Shown here: in pieces, positions 17,445-25,450 of the stretch
How the letters are laid out: every line of letters starts with the position of its first letter
Numbering within the stretch: position 1 is the stretch's first letter
Source: an uncultured Desulfuromonas sp.
GTDB lineage: Bacteria; Desulfobacterota; Desulfuromonadia; Desulfuromonadales; Desulfuromonadaceae
Assembly (NCBI RefSeq): GCF_963676955.1
Contig: NZ_OY781461.1
Coordinates: forward strand, 72,001-136,000
Direction of reading: 5' to 3'
DNA length: 64,000 nucleotides
Made by a program: the position numbers and the translations under genes
Notes under the pieces: model-generated
Database searches by the model: none
Told to the model about the DNA's origin: nothing
What the model saw: the letters and a program-made list of their open reading frames with translations, nothing else

Positions 17445-18860
17445 TTAATGGAAATATCTGGCGTTGATCAGCATATGGACGGCGATACTGGCCGCATAGC
17501 CCAGTGCCACAATCGGTGTGTACACGAGATGACGCCCAAAGGTATAGATTCCACGCGCGGTACCCATCAGGCCAACGCCGGCCGCAGAACCGATCGACAG
17601 CAGACTGCCGCCAACTCCTGCGGTCAAAGTCACCAACAGCCATTGACCATGGACCATGTGCGGTTCCATGGTCAATACGGCAAACATGACCGGAATGTTA
17701 TCAACAATCGCCGACATGATACCGATCAGCACGTTGGCATTAAACGCGCCCAGGTCGTGATACATGAACTGAGAAGCTGAAGCCAGGTAACCGAATTGAC
17801 TCAAGCCGCCCACACACATGATGACACCGTAGAAAAACAGCAGCGTGTCCCATTCGGCGCGGGCAATCTTACGGAACAGATCAAATCCCTCGTGCTCTCC
17901 TTCCGAAGAAACCACCGAGAGATCAAGAGCCGGATCAACATTTTCCGAAAACTGTTCATGACGCTTGATGAAATAGGCGAACAGGCCCAGATAGCCCAGG
18001 CCCAGCATCATTCCTGCCGCGGGCGGCAAATCGAGAAAGTTGTGAAAAGAAACCGCCGTGACAATGGTCATCAGGAACAGAAACATGATCCGTTTGGCAC
18101 CAAACTTCATGACAACAGCCTCGTCAGAAGCTTCGGGTTTTTCCTTGCTGATCATAAAGTTCATGATAAAGGCGGGTACCAGCCAGTTGACCAGCGCCGG
18201 AAGAAACAACGCAAAGAATTCACCGAACTGGACAATCCCCTTCTGCCACACCATCAGAGTGGTAATATCGCCGAAAGGTGAAAACGCACCGCCGGCATTG
18301 GCCCCGACCACCACATTGATACAGGCCATAACGACAAAGCGCTGGTTGGAGCCCCCCACAGCCATGACCACCGCACCCATCAATAAAGCGGTGGTCAGGT
18401 TATCCGCAATCGGAGAAATAAAGAACGCCAGCAAACCGGTGATCCAGAAGACAACGCGCAACGAGAATCCGCGCGACACCAGCCAGGAACGCAACGCCTG
18501 AAAAACATTGCGTTCTTCCATAGCGTTGATGTAAGTCATGGCCACCAGCAAAAACAGGAACAACTCGCCATATTCAAGCAGATTGTGGGCAATGGCCTCG
18601 TGAGCGGCATCAGGCTCACCCAAAGCATTGAAGGTAATCGCCACCAGCACCCAGATAATCCCGGCAGCCATCAAAACCGGCTTGCTTTTACGCAAATGCA
18701 GTTTCTCTTCCATGATCACCAGCATGTACGCCAGGACAAATAGAATCAGGGCGATAATTCCCAAAGGCGTTCCGGTGAGGTCACGCACTGCGCTTCCTCC
18801 CTCGTTGGCCATGGCCGGGAAAGCAATCAGACTAAAAATCAGTGTCAATAAACTTTTCAT
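17445..18860 (-). CDS. nhaD: NhaD-type sodium/proton antiporter
   Basis: A 471-residue inner-membrane protein with a signal-like first segment and about 12 further hydrophobic segments. NhaD-typical stretches are present: SPIADNLTTALLMGAVVMAV, GANAGGAFSPFGDITTLMVW and IMSAIVDNIPVMFA, whose polar residues lie in the ion path. NhaD exchanges Na+ for H+ and is common in marine or salt-tolerant bacteria. Upstream is a triple Shine-Dalgarno repeat. A paired GAGGTTTTT/AAAAACCTC hairpin lies downstream at 17346-17366. Confidence 0.95.
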   Translation of the reverse strand: MKSLLTLIFSLIAFPAMANEGGSAVRDLTGTPLGIIALILFVLAYMLVIMEEKLHLRKSKPVLMAAGIIWVLVAITFNALGEPDAAHEAIAHNLLEYGELFLFLLVAMTYINAMEERNVFQALRSWLVSRGFSLRVVFWITGLLAFFISPIADNLTTALLMGAVVMAVGGSNQRFVVMACINVVVGANAGGAFSPFGDITTLMVWQKGIVQFGEFFALFLPALVNWLVPAFIMNFMISKEKPEASDEAVVMKFGAKRIMFLFLMTIVTAVSFHNFLDLPPAAGMMLGLGYLGLFAYFIKRHEQFSENVDPALDLSVVSSEGEHEGFDLFRKIARAEWDTLLFFYGVIMCVGGLSQFGYLASASQFMYHDLGAFNANVLIGIMSAIVDNIPVMFAVLTMEPHMVHGQWLLVTLTAGVGGSLLSIGSAAGVGLMGTARGIYTFGRHLVYTPIVALGYAASIAVHMLINARYFH

Positions 18861-18895
18861 AAATCCCTCGTAAAATCCCTCGTAAAATTCCTCGT
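18861..18895 (-). repeat. Three tandem 12-base repeats carrying the nhaD ribosome binding site
   Basis: Read on the minus strand, ACGAGGAATTTT, ACGAGGGATTTT and ACGAGGGATTT run directly into the nhaD ATG. Each unit contains a GAGG core, so three candidate Shine-Dalgarno sites lie in series; only the last is properly spaced. Confidence 0.75.
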
Positions 18896-19214
18896 CAAAA
18901 AAATATCAAAATTGCGCACAGCAATCATTCATGGGCTATTTCAGCAATGCTTAAAGCAGGTCCATGGCCCGGTCAGTGCAGTTCCCAATAATTTCGGCAA
19001 TACAACACTCCACGCCCTATCACACCGAGCCCCCACTAAAAACAGCCGACGGGTCTGGTCACAGCGGTCACATGTTACTGGACGCTGGGTCGCGCAGCCA
19101 TTGACGGATACAGCGCAACAGGACGCAGTGCGGCGAACGGACGGACTCTTTTTCCGGGCACATCACGATCAGTGCCGGTGAACATCATTTTTCAGTGGTG
19201 GAACAAGAACTGTT
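18896..19214. other. Intergenic region upstream of nhaD, no gene seen
   Basis: No ORF with plausible codon use or ribosome site is visible. The nhaD promoter should lie here on the minus strand; no clear -35/-10 pair was recognised. Confidence 0.35.
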
Positions 19215-19604
19215 TTAACTCAGGAAAGACAGAAATGACGGCGGAGGCCGCGGACAGGCGGGAACCCGCCAGTATTCGAGAAATGAAATCGGATCAGAAA
19301 GAGACAGAACGGTAAACCACACCGAGACCACAGAGTGCGGCATATCACAAGGTACAGGAGCAACAAAAAGGATCTCTTTGCTGAACTCGGTTTCCGCTTC
19401 GAACTGTTGTGGTGTATCCGCAACCTGTTCGCCGGGCTGATCCGGCGCGCTGAGCGCAGCGGGAACAGCAAAATCACGCAACCAGCTTGTGGTTGCGGCC
19501 GGACCAACCGCAGAGACCATAAAGAGAAACAGCCACAGACAGGCCAATCGTCCAAAGATCTTTGCGTTGCGTGTTTTTTGCTGAAAACAGGAGGATGCAG
19601 TCAC
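19215..19604 (-). CDS. Hypothetical small protein with one N-terminal membrane segment
   Basis: Possible 129-residue protein starting at GTG 19604. It has a basic N-terminus followed by one hydrophobic stretch (LACLWLFLFMVSAVGPAATT), an acidic middle (EQVADTPQQFEAETEF) and a Pro-rich end (RVPACPRPPPSF). The layout is that of a small exported or membrane-anchored protein. The ribosome site is weak and a second minus frame is also open, so it may not be real. No family recognised. Confidence 0.4.
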   Translation of the reverse strand: MTASSCFQQKTRNAKIFGRLACLWLFLFMVSAVGPAATTSWLRDFAVPAALSAPDQPGEQVADTPQQFEAETEFSKEILFVAPVPCDMPHSVVSVWFTVLSLSDPISFLEYWRVPACPRPPPSFLSFLS

Positions 19605-20097
19605 TTTTTTCGCTCTTCAGGGTGGTACACCAGACAGCCTGACAAGGCGTTGTGATGTATTCTAATATATGAACTCTGTGCTGTAATGAAAAACTTGTCA
19701 AGCCTTTTATTAATAGAGAATCGCTCCAAAAAACGTTTACGGCATTTATTGTTTAATCTTTCTCGCCGTGCCTGCTCTACGAAACACAAAAGGGGCCTCA
19801 TAACCTCTTACAGCAAAAACAGACCACGCCTCCATGGACAATCATGAGAGCTTTCTTCCTTAACCGTGAATCCATGGAGTTCAGCGGAGGCAGGCTTATT
19901 TTTTATGAGATGACAAGCCATTGCTTTTTTGCTACCGTCTTGACCATTAACATAAAACCTGAATCAGTGAAGCCGTTGGCGGCAGATCACATAAATCATT
20001 GAGCTGCCTGAGCTTTGAAAAAATCACCGCCGAACCTCTGGGCGCGACTCAGATTTTTTTAAACCTCATCCACCCAGAAACGTGCACGCTCTTATCC
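19605..20097. other. Intergenic region ahead of the B12 riboswitch, no gene seen
   Basis: AT-rich around 19660-19760. An interrupted inverted repeat built on TCCATGGA occurs at about 19831-19890. The promoter for the riboswitch leader should be in the right half, but no confident boxes were identified. Confidence 0.35.
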
Positions 20098-20104
20098 ACC
20101 GTGA

Positions 20105-20262
20105 CCTCACTGATTCAGGATATAAATAATCGCCTCCGTGGAAGACGGTGCAAATCCGTCGCGGTCCCGCCACTGTGTTCGTCGCTGTTACGCGACGTCA
20201 GTCAGATACACGGCCGATTCATTTGTTCGATCCATCTTCGAGGAATGAGATGGTAGAACCTG
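20105..20262 (+). promoter_or_regulatory. Cobalamin (B12) riboswitch
   Basis: The conserved B12 box core GCGGTCCCGCCACTGTG is at about 20160-20176. It is preceded by GGAAGACGGTGCAAATCC and followed by AGTCAGATACACGGCC, the usual order of the aptamer core. Exact 5' and 3' limits are approximate. It stands directly before a terminator and cobC, so it should switch off cobC-cobU-cobT-bzaF when adenosylcobalamin is plentiful. Confidence 0.9.
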
Positions 20263-20281
20263 ATACGCGGATTAAATACGG

Positions 20282-20318
20282 AATCCCCGTAGCCTTTATG
20301 GTTACGGGGATTTTTTAT
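20282..20318 (+). terminator. Riboswitch expression-platform terminator
   Basis: Stem AATCCCCGTAGCC with GGTTACGGGGATT (one G-T pair), loop TTTAT, then a T run. It ends 18 bases before the cobC start, as expected for a transcriptional off-switch. Confidence 0.88.
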
Positions 20319-20335
20319 TTGGATAAGTACTGCTC

Positions 20336-20944
20336 ATGATCAAGAAAATCACGCTCATTCGCCATGCGGCGATTGCCGCAGAACTCGACGGACATTATAT
20401 CGGCAGCAGCGATGTCGGCCTCAGCAGCAAGGGGATGCAACAGGCGGAGCGTTTGGTCCACCATTTGAATCAGTGTGGTGCGTCAGATATTGAAACCCTA
20501 TGGTGCAGCCCGGCCCAACGCGCCCGGCAAACCGCCGAACCCCTTATCCGTCAGTCGGTCTGTCCGGTCACATTTGACGCCCGCTTACTTGAGATTGATT
20601 TTGGCGACTGGGAAGGATTGGACTTTGCCCAGATTCTTCGTAATGACCCACAGCGCGTTAATCAATGGGCCGCCTTTGCTGAGGACTTCAGTTTCCCCGG
20701 AGGAGAATCTCTGAAACAATTTCGACAACGTCTTGACGATGTGGTTGACACCATCCAAGCCGAACAAACCAACCATCTGGCCATTGTCAGCCATGGCGGT
20801 GTACTGCGCGGCTTAATCTGCCGCCTGCTGCGCTGGCCGCTGCAGGATCACCTGAAATTTGTCATCGACCGGGGCAGCTACGCCACCCTGCAACTCGACG
20901 GGCTCCATGCCGTGCTCACCGGCTTGAATAACCATGGTGACTAA
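20336..20944 (+). CDS. cobC: Alpha-ribazole phosphatase (histidine phosphatase superfamily)
   Basis: The 202-residue protein has the phosphohistidine motif LIRHA at residues 6-10, the acid region ETLWCSPAQRARQTAEP, LEIDFGDWEG and the second His in AIVSHGGVLRG. CobC removes phosphate from alpha-ribazole-5'-phosphate or adenosylcobalamin-5'-phosphate late in B12 assembly. That assignment, rather than a general phosphoglycerate mutase, rests on its place first behind the B12 riboswitch and overlapping cobU. Confidence 0.9.
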   Translation: MIKKITLIRHAAIAAELDGHYIGSSDVGLSSKGMQQAERLVHHLNQCGASDIETLWCSPAQRARQTAEPLIRQSVCPVTFDARLLEIDFGDWEGLDFAQILRNDPQRVNQWAAFAEDFSFPGGESLKQFRQRLDDVVDTIQAEQTNHLAIVSHGGVLRGLICRLLRWPLQDHLKFVIDRGSYATLQLDGLHAVLTGLNNHGD

Positions 20945-21488
20945 CCCTCTCCCCAACAGCCTGCTGTACATCAGCGGCGGCGCACGTAGCGGCAAAAGCT
21001 TTTACGCCGAGCAGCGCGCCCTGGCCCTGACCGGACCCCACAGTTACATCGCCACCTGTCCGGTGCTCGATGATGAGATGGCGGTGCGCATCGACCGCCA
21101 CCAACAGCGCCGCACCGATCAGGGCTGGCAGACCATTGAAGAGCCGGTGGATCTGGTTGCGGCCCTTGAGGCCACCCATGACAGCCGTGTGGTGCTGGTT
21201 GACTGTGTCACCCTGTGGATCAACAACCTGCTCTATGCCGCAGAAACTGAGCACCACACACTCGATGAAGATGCCATTCACCGCCTCACCCTGCAAGTGA
21301 TTGACGCCGCCCGTCAGGGAGAGCGCACGGTGATTTTCGTCTCCAACGAACTCGGCATGGGCATTGTCCCGGCGGATGCCCTGTCGCGCCATTACCGTGA
21401 TCTGATCGGTCGTTGCAATCAAACCCTGGCCGCGCACGCCGACGAAGCCGTGTTCATGGTTTCCGGCCTGCCGCTGGCCCTGAAATAG
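20934..21488 (+). CDS. cobU: Adenosylcobinamide kinase / adenosylcobinamide-phosphate guanylyltransferase
   Basis: The 184-residue bifunctional enzyme has its P-loop near the start (GGARSGKSFYAEQ), the IDRHQQRR histidine region that carries GMP in the family, and VVLVDCVTLWINNLLY. The C-terminal FVSNELGMGIVPADALSRHY is a classic CobU signature. It activates the nucleotide-loop end for CobS. Its start overlaps cobC by 11 bases and cobT begins 12 bases after it. Confidence 0.96.
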   Translation: MVTNPLPNSLLYISGGARSGKSFYAEQRALALTGPHSYIATCPVLDDEMAVRIDRHQQRRTDQGWQTIEEPVDLVAALEATHDSRVVLVDCVTLWINNLLYAAETEHHTLDEDAIHRLTLQVIDAARQGERTVIFVSNELGMGIVPADALSRHYRDLIGRCNQTLAAHADEAVFMVSGLPLALK

Positions 21489-21500
21489 AGGAAGACATTT

Positions 21501-22607
21501 ATGCATTCGAACACGTTACTGTCCCAAACTCTCAACACCATCATCCCGGCCGACAGCGCCATGCGCCAACAGGCCCGCGCCCGCCTCGACCAGTTGGCCA
21601 TCCCCCACTGGTCCCTCGGCCAGTTGATGGATGTCGCCGAAGACCTGGCGGCCATGACCCGCTCCATGACGCCGTCGGTAACGCGCAAGGCCGTCGCCGT
21701 CATGGCTGGCGATCACGGCATTGTCGCCGCCGGAGTCAGCAAATTTCCTCAGGCCGTCACCGTCGAAATGATCCGTAACTTCCTCAACGGCAAAGCCAGC
21801 ATCAATGCCCTGGCCCGTCAGGTGAACGCCAGCCTCACCGTGGTCGACGCCGGGGTTGCCGGGGATTTGACGGAACTGTACCAGCATGACGCTCTGTGGA
21901 ATCGTAAAGTCGCCGCGGGCACGGCGGATTTCTCCCAGGGACCGGCCATGAGCCGCGCCCAGGCCATCCAGTGCCTCGAAGTCGGTATCGAAGTGGCGAA
22001 CCATCTCGCGGAGACGACGGATCTCTATGCCACCGGCGACATGGGCATCGGCAACACCAGCCCATCCAGCGCCATCATCGCCAGCCTGTGTGGCTGCGAC
22101 ATCGCCACGGCCACCGGTCGCGGTACCGGCCTCGACGATGAAGCCTTGAACAACAAAATCGCCGTGCTCGACAAGGCGCTGGCCCTCAACCAACCCAATG
22201 CGGACGACGGCCTTGATGTGTTGACCAAGGTCGGCGGTTTTGAGATCGGCGCCATTGCCGGACTGATTCTCGGTGCGGCGGCTCTGCGCAAGCCGGTAGT
22301 GATCGACGGCATCATCTCCACCGCCGGCGCCCTGATCGCCGCCAGTCTCGCTCCGGCCAGCCGCGACTACATGATCGCCGGCCACTGTAGCGTCGAGCCG
22401 GGCCATCGCATCGCCCTTAATCATCTCGGCAAAGCGCCGCTGCTCGATCTACGCCTGCGTCTCGGCGAAGGCACCGGCGCAGCATTAGCCATGAATCTGG
22501 TCGAGGCCGCCATGGCTGTACTCACCGAGATCGCCACCTTTGAAGAAGCGGCGGTCTCTCAAGCCGATACAACCACCTCACAGAGTCAGGAAAACGCAAT
22601 CGCATGA
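21501..22607 (+). CDS. cobT: Nicotinate-nucleotide:dimethylbenzimidazole phosphoribosyltransferase
   Basis: A 368-residue CobT. It shows the family segments VAVMAGDHGIVAAGVS, DMGIGNTSPSSAI, GGFEIGAIAGLILGAA, HCSVEPGHR and LRLRLGEGTGAALAMN, the last holding the probable catalytic Glu. CobT makes alpha-ribazole phosphate from the lower-ligand base. Its stop overlaps the next gene (ATGA), which appears to make that base. Confidence 0.97.
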   Translation: MHSNTLLSQTLNTIIPADSAMRQQARARLDQLAIPHWSLGQLMDVAEDLAAMTRSMTPSVTRKAVAVMAGDHGIVAAGVSKFPQAVTVEMIRNFLNGKASINALARQVNASLTVVDAGVAGDLTELYQHDALWNRKVAAGTADFSQGPAMSRAQAIQCLEVGIEVANHLAETTDLYATGDMGIGNTSPSSAIIASLCGCDIATATGRGTGLDDEALNNKIAVLDKALALNQPNADDGLDVLTKVGGFEIGAIAGLILGAAALRKPVVIDGIISTAGALIAASLAPASRDYMIAGHCSVEPGHRIALNHLGKAPLLDLRLRLGEGTGAALAMNLVEAAMAVLTEIATFEEAAVSQADTTTSQSQENAIA

Positions 22608-23911
22608 AAACACAGGTAGAACACGCTTTAGAGGGCAACATCACGGAGCAGATGGCCGCAGTCGCCGCCGACGAAGCCCTGAGCCCCGAATACATCCGCG
22701 CCATGGTTGGCGAAGGCAAGATCGTCATTCCCAACAACATCCACAGCACACCGAAACCGGTGGGCATCGGCAAGGGGCTGCGCACCAAGGTCAACGCCTC
22801 CATCGGCACGTCCTCCGACATCGTCGATTATCAAGCCGAAGTGCGCAAGGCACGCATCGCCGAGGACGCCGGGGCCGACACCCTGATGGAGCTGTCCGTC
22901 GGCGGCAACCTCGACCGGGTGCGCCGCGAAGTACTGGCCGCCGTCAACCTGCCGGTGGGCAATGTGCCTCTGTATCAGGCATTCTGCGATGCCACACGCA
23001 AATACGGCAGTCCCAACAAACTCGACCCGGAGGAGTTGTTTGACCTCATCGAGCAACAGTGCGAAGACGGCCTGGCGTTCATGGCCATCCACTGCGGCAT
23101 CAACCGCTACACCATCGAACGGCTGCGCAAACAGCACTACCGCTACGGTGGACTGGTCTCCAAAGGCGGCACCAGCATGGTGGCGTGGATGGAGTACAAC
23201 AACCAGGAAAACCCTCTTTACGAGCAGTTTGATCGGGTGGTGGCCATCCTCAAGAAATACGACGTCTGCCTGTCTCTCGGCAACGGCCTGCGCGCCGGTG
23301 CCATCCACGACAGCCACGACCGCGCCCAGATGCAGGAACTGATCATCAACTGTGAACTGGCCCAGCTCGGCCGCGAGATGGGCTGTCAGATGCTGGTGGA
23401 AGGCCCCGGTCACATGCCCCTCGACGAAGTGGAAGCCAACATCCTCATCCAGAAACGGATGAGCAACGAGGCGCCCTATTACATGCTCGGCCCTATCTCC
23501 ACCGATGTGGTGCCCGGTTTCGACCACATCAGCTCAGCCATCGGTGCGGCCCAGTCGGCCCGCTACGGTGCCGACCTGATCTGCTACATCACCCCGGCGG
23601 AACACCTGGCCCTGCCCAACGAAGACGATGTGCGCAGCGGCGTTGAGGCGGCGCGCGTCGCCACTTATATCGGCGACATGAACAAATATCCGGACAAAGG
23701 CCGCCAGCGCGACAAGGCCATGAGCAAGGCACGCCGAGACCTGCAGTGGGACAAACAATTTGAGCTGGCGCTGATGCCGGAGCAGGCCAGACAGGTGCGG
23801 GACTCACGCCTGCCCGAAGAGGAGCACAGCTGCACCATGTGCGGCAATTTCTGCGCCGCCAACGGCAGCAAAGCCCTGTTCGATGGGGATTTGCAAGGGG
23901 ACAAATGTTAA
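22604..23911 (+). CDS. bzaF: ThiC-like radical SAM enzyme, probably 5-hydroxybenzimidazole synthase BzaF
   Basis: A 435-residue ThiC-superfamily protein. In this family aminoimidazole ribotide is turned into either the thiamine pyrimidine (ThiC) or 5-hydroxybenzimidazole (BzaF). Seen here: NIHSTPKPVGIGKGLRTKVN, ELSVGGNLD, NGLRAGAIHDSHDRAQ, VEGPGHMPLDEVE, and C-terminal cluster Cys at 410, 413 and 417 (CTMCGNFC). BzaF is preferred because the gene overlaps cobT, shares the B12 riboswitch and has no thiamine genes nearby. No bzaC/D/E-like methylase is in the window, so the lower ligand may stay 5-hydroxybenzimidazole. Confidence 0.85.
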   Translation: MKTQVEHALEGNITEQMAAVAADEALSPEYIRAMVGEGKIVIPNNIHSTPKPVGIGKGLRTKVNASIGTSSDIVDYQAEVRKARIAEDAGADTLMELSVGGNLDRVRREVLAAVNLPVGNVPLYQAFCDATRKYGSPNKLDPEELFDLIEQQCEDGLAFMAIHCGINRYTIERLRKQHYRYGGLVSKGGTSMVAWMEYNNQENPLYEQFDRVVAILKKYDVCLSLGNGLRAGAIHDSHDRAQMQELIINCELAQLGREMGCQMLVEGPGHMPLDEVEANILIQKRMSNEAPYYMLGPISTDVVPGFDHISSAIGAAQSARYGADLICYITPAEHLALPNEDDVRSGVEAARVATYIGDMNKYPDKGRQRDKAMSKARRDLQWDKQFELALMPEQARQVRDSRLPEEEHSCTMCGNFCAANGSKALFDGDLQGDKC

Positions 23912-23940
23912 CGCGCAAGAAAGCGACTCCCGTTAGGTGC

Positions 23941-24250
23941 TGCTAAACGGGAGGGCTGGGATGCTAAACAACACACGTCTGAAGGGTGGGCACCGTCCCA
24001 CCCGTTAGATCGGTGCCACGCAAAAAATAGAGTGAGGCATAAAACGGTTATCAACGTTTTACACCAGAGTTCATGAGGTGCACGATTCGCCGACCTAAAG
24101 GGCGGCGAGCCGAATCCGTGACGCATCACGGAAACAGACTCAGTGTCGGTGAATCAAGGTTCAGGAGAAGTTCAAGCCGGTTTTTGCATCCTTTTGAGCG
24201 GCCAGTCAAAAGGATGTCGCCTGCCGGGGCGAGTCCCGGCGACCTTGAAC
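23941..24250 (+). repeat. Structured intergenic repeat, copy A
   Basis: First of four copies of a roughly 310-bp non-coding repeat (others at 31255, 33664 and 34113). Shared blocks in order are AACGGGAGGGCT, a GGGTGGG/CCCACCC hairpin, GTTATCAACGTTTTAC, a CGCC..GGCG hairpin around CTAAAGGG, GGTTCAGGAGAAGTTCA, an 11-bp hairpin (24187-24216) and a GCCGGG/CCCGGC hairpin. No credible ORF. Confidence 0.85.
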
Positions 24251-24317
24251 TTGTTCTTGATCTTCCGTGGGTCGTAAACGGTACAGATCGCTCTTGGGGA
24301 CATTATCCGTTCGCAGT

Positions 24318-24395
24318 GTTGGTACGCACATGACGTGGGCTTCCGCGCCCACACGTCGGGTTCCTTTTGCGTCGTCAAAAGGAACCGAAAAACGA
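24318..24395 (+). repeat. Second repeat module: GTACGCACATGACGTGGGC block plus hairpin
   Basis: A palindrome ACGTGGGCTTCCGCGCCCACACGT is followed by a hairpin with arms GGTTCCTTTTG and CAAAAGGAACC around CGTCGT. The same module occurs, interrupted by insertion sequences, at 29750-31126 and 37868-39330. This copy shows the uninterrupted form. Confidence 0.8.
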
Positions 24396-24691
24396 CTCCC
24401 AAGGGGCTGTCATCAATCAGAACTCACGGAGTTGTTGCAGATCTTTTTCACGTCAGCGGCGTTATCGGTCGTCGCCATAGAATTACTATGGCTTCTCCCT
24501 CTGCCTTGCTGACGCAAAAAATCTCAAGCAACACCTCTCGTTCATCTGATCAATAACAACCCCAATGCGCCCTACGGGTTCCCTCACTTCACTCGCCCAG
24601 GTTCGGCGCTGCTGAACGGGAGAGCTTTGGCAATAAATAACAGTAACTTTACGCTATGAGGCTACACAACAACCTCATAGAAAGACACAAT
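24396..24691. other. Non-coding tail of repeat cluster before cobS, with a truncated repeat start
   Basis: No gene. Bases 24569-24650 repeat the GCGCCCTACGGG...CTGCTGAACGGGAGAG start of the large repeat and then diverge, giving a truncated fifth copy. The cobS ribosome site is weak (AGAAAGA). Confidence 0.5.
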
Positions 24692-25450
24692 ATGCTCCAA
24701 CCCTTCTTTTCCGCCCTCAGTTTCCTCACCATCGTGCGTGTCCCGCACGACTGGTGCGGCGATGAAACCGCGCTGTCGCGCAGCCTCGACTGGTACGCTG
24801 TCGTCGGCCTGCTCATTGGTGCGGTCATGGCCCTGCTCGATCAAGGTCTGTGCACCCTGCTCCGGGGTAATTTGGTACCGAGCGCACTGATGGTGATCGC
24901 GCTGATCGCCGTCAGCGGCGGCCTGCACATCGACGGCGTCGCCGACAGTGCCGACGCCTTCATGAGCTCCCGCGACCGCGACACCATGCTGACCATCATG
25001 AAAGACAGCCGCGTCGGCGCCATGGGCGCTCTGACCATCGGTGGTCTGCTGTTGATCAAATTTGCCGCCCTGGCCTCGCTGCCCAGCGACGCCCGTTGGC
25101 CGGTGATTCTGCTTACGCCCCTGGCCGGGCGCGTCGCCTTGGTGATGCCACTGGTCAGCCTGCCCTACGCCCGCCCCGGCGGCCTGGCCACCCTGTCCCA
25201 CCAGCAGGCCAAGCCACGCCATGCCTGGCTGGCCGCTTCACTCTTGCTGGTGACGGCGCTGGTGATGCTGCACGGTCGCGGCGTGATCATCGCCGCCCTA
25301 ATTCTTATGGCCACTCTGCTGTTCGGCCGCTATTGCCGCGGTAAAATCGGCGGTTTCACCGGCGACACCCTCGGCGCCACCTGCGAGCTGGTCGAACTGG
25401 TCACACTAGTGGCAGCGGTACTGGTGCTACCCCACGGAGGGCTGTCATAA
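24692..25450 (+). CDS. cobS: Adenosylcobinamide-GDP ribazoletransferase (cobalamin synthase)
   Basis: A 252-residue inner-membrane enzyme that joins adenosylcobinamide-GDP to alpha-ribazole (phosphate). The Mg-binding region [20 protein letters not shown] and [20 protein letters not shown] are diagnostic, as is [16 protein letters not shown] near the end. Six or more hydrophobic segments are seen. I start at ATG 24692 ([13 protein letters not shown]), because the 12 extra upstream codons do not fit the family. The stop overlaps the next start (TAATG). Confidence 0.96.
   Translation: MLQPFFSALSFLTIVRVPHDWCGDETALSRSLDWYAVVGLLIGAVMALLDQGLCTLLRGNLVPSALMVIALIAVSGGLHIDGVADSADAFMSSRDRDTMLTIMKDSRVGAMGALTIGGLLLIKFAALASLPSDARWPVILLTPLAGRVALVMPLVSLPYARPGGLATLSHQQAKPRHAWLAASLLLVTALVMLHGRGVIIAALILMATLLFGRYCRGKIGGFTGDTLGATCELVELVTLVAAVLVLPHGGLS

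Noticed and set aside
18912-19181. An 89-codon plus-strand frame upstream of nhaD
   Set aside because: Composition and lack of a ribosome site suggest chance; no recognisable motif.
19999-20256. An 85-codon plus-strand frame before cobC
   Set aside because: It runs through the B12 riboswitch core, lacks a ribosome site and has no protein-like pattern.
22604-23911. Annotation as thiamine biosynthesis ThiC
   Set aside because: Possible by fold, but overlap with cobT and the B12 riboswitch favour BzaF; no thiamine gene or THI-box was seen nearby.
23908-24402. Several overlapping small frames on both strands in the repeat region
   Set aside because: The same spurious peptides recur in each repeat copy because the DNA is repeated; stem changes keep pairing and not codons.
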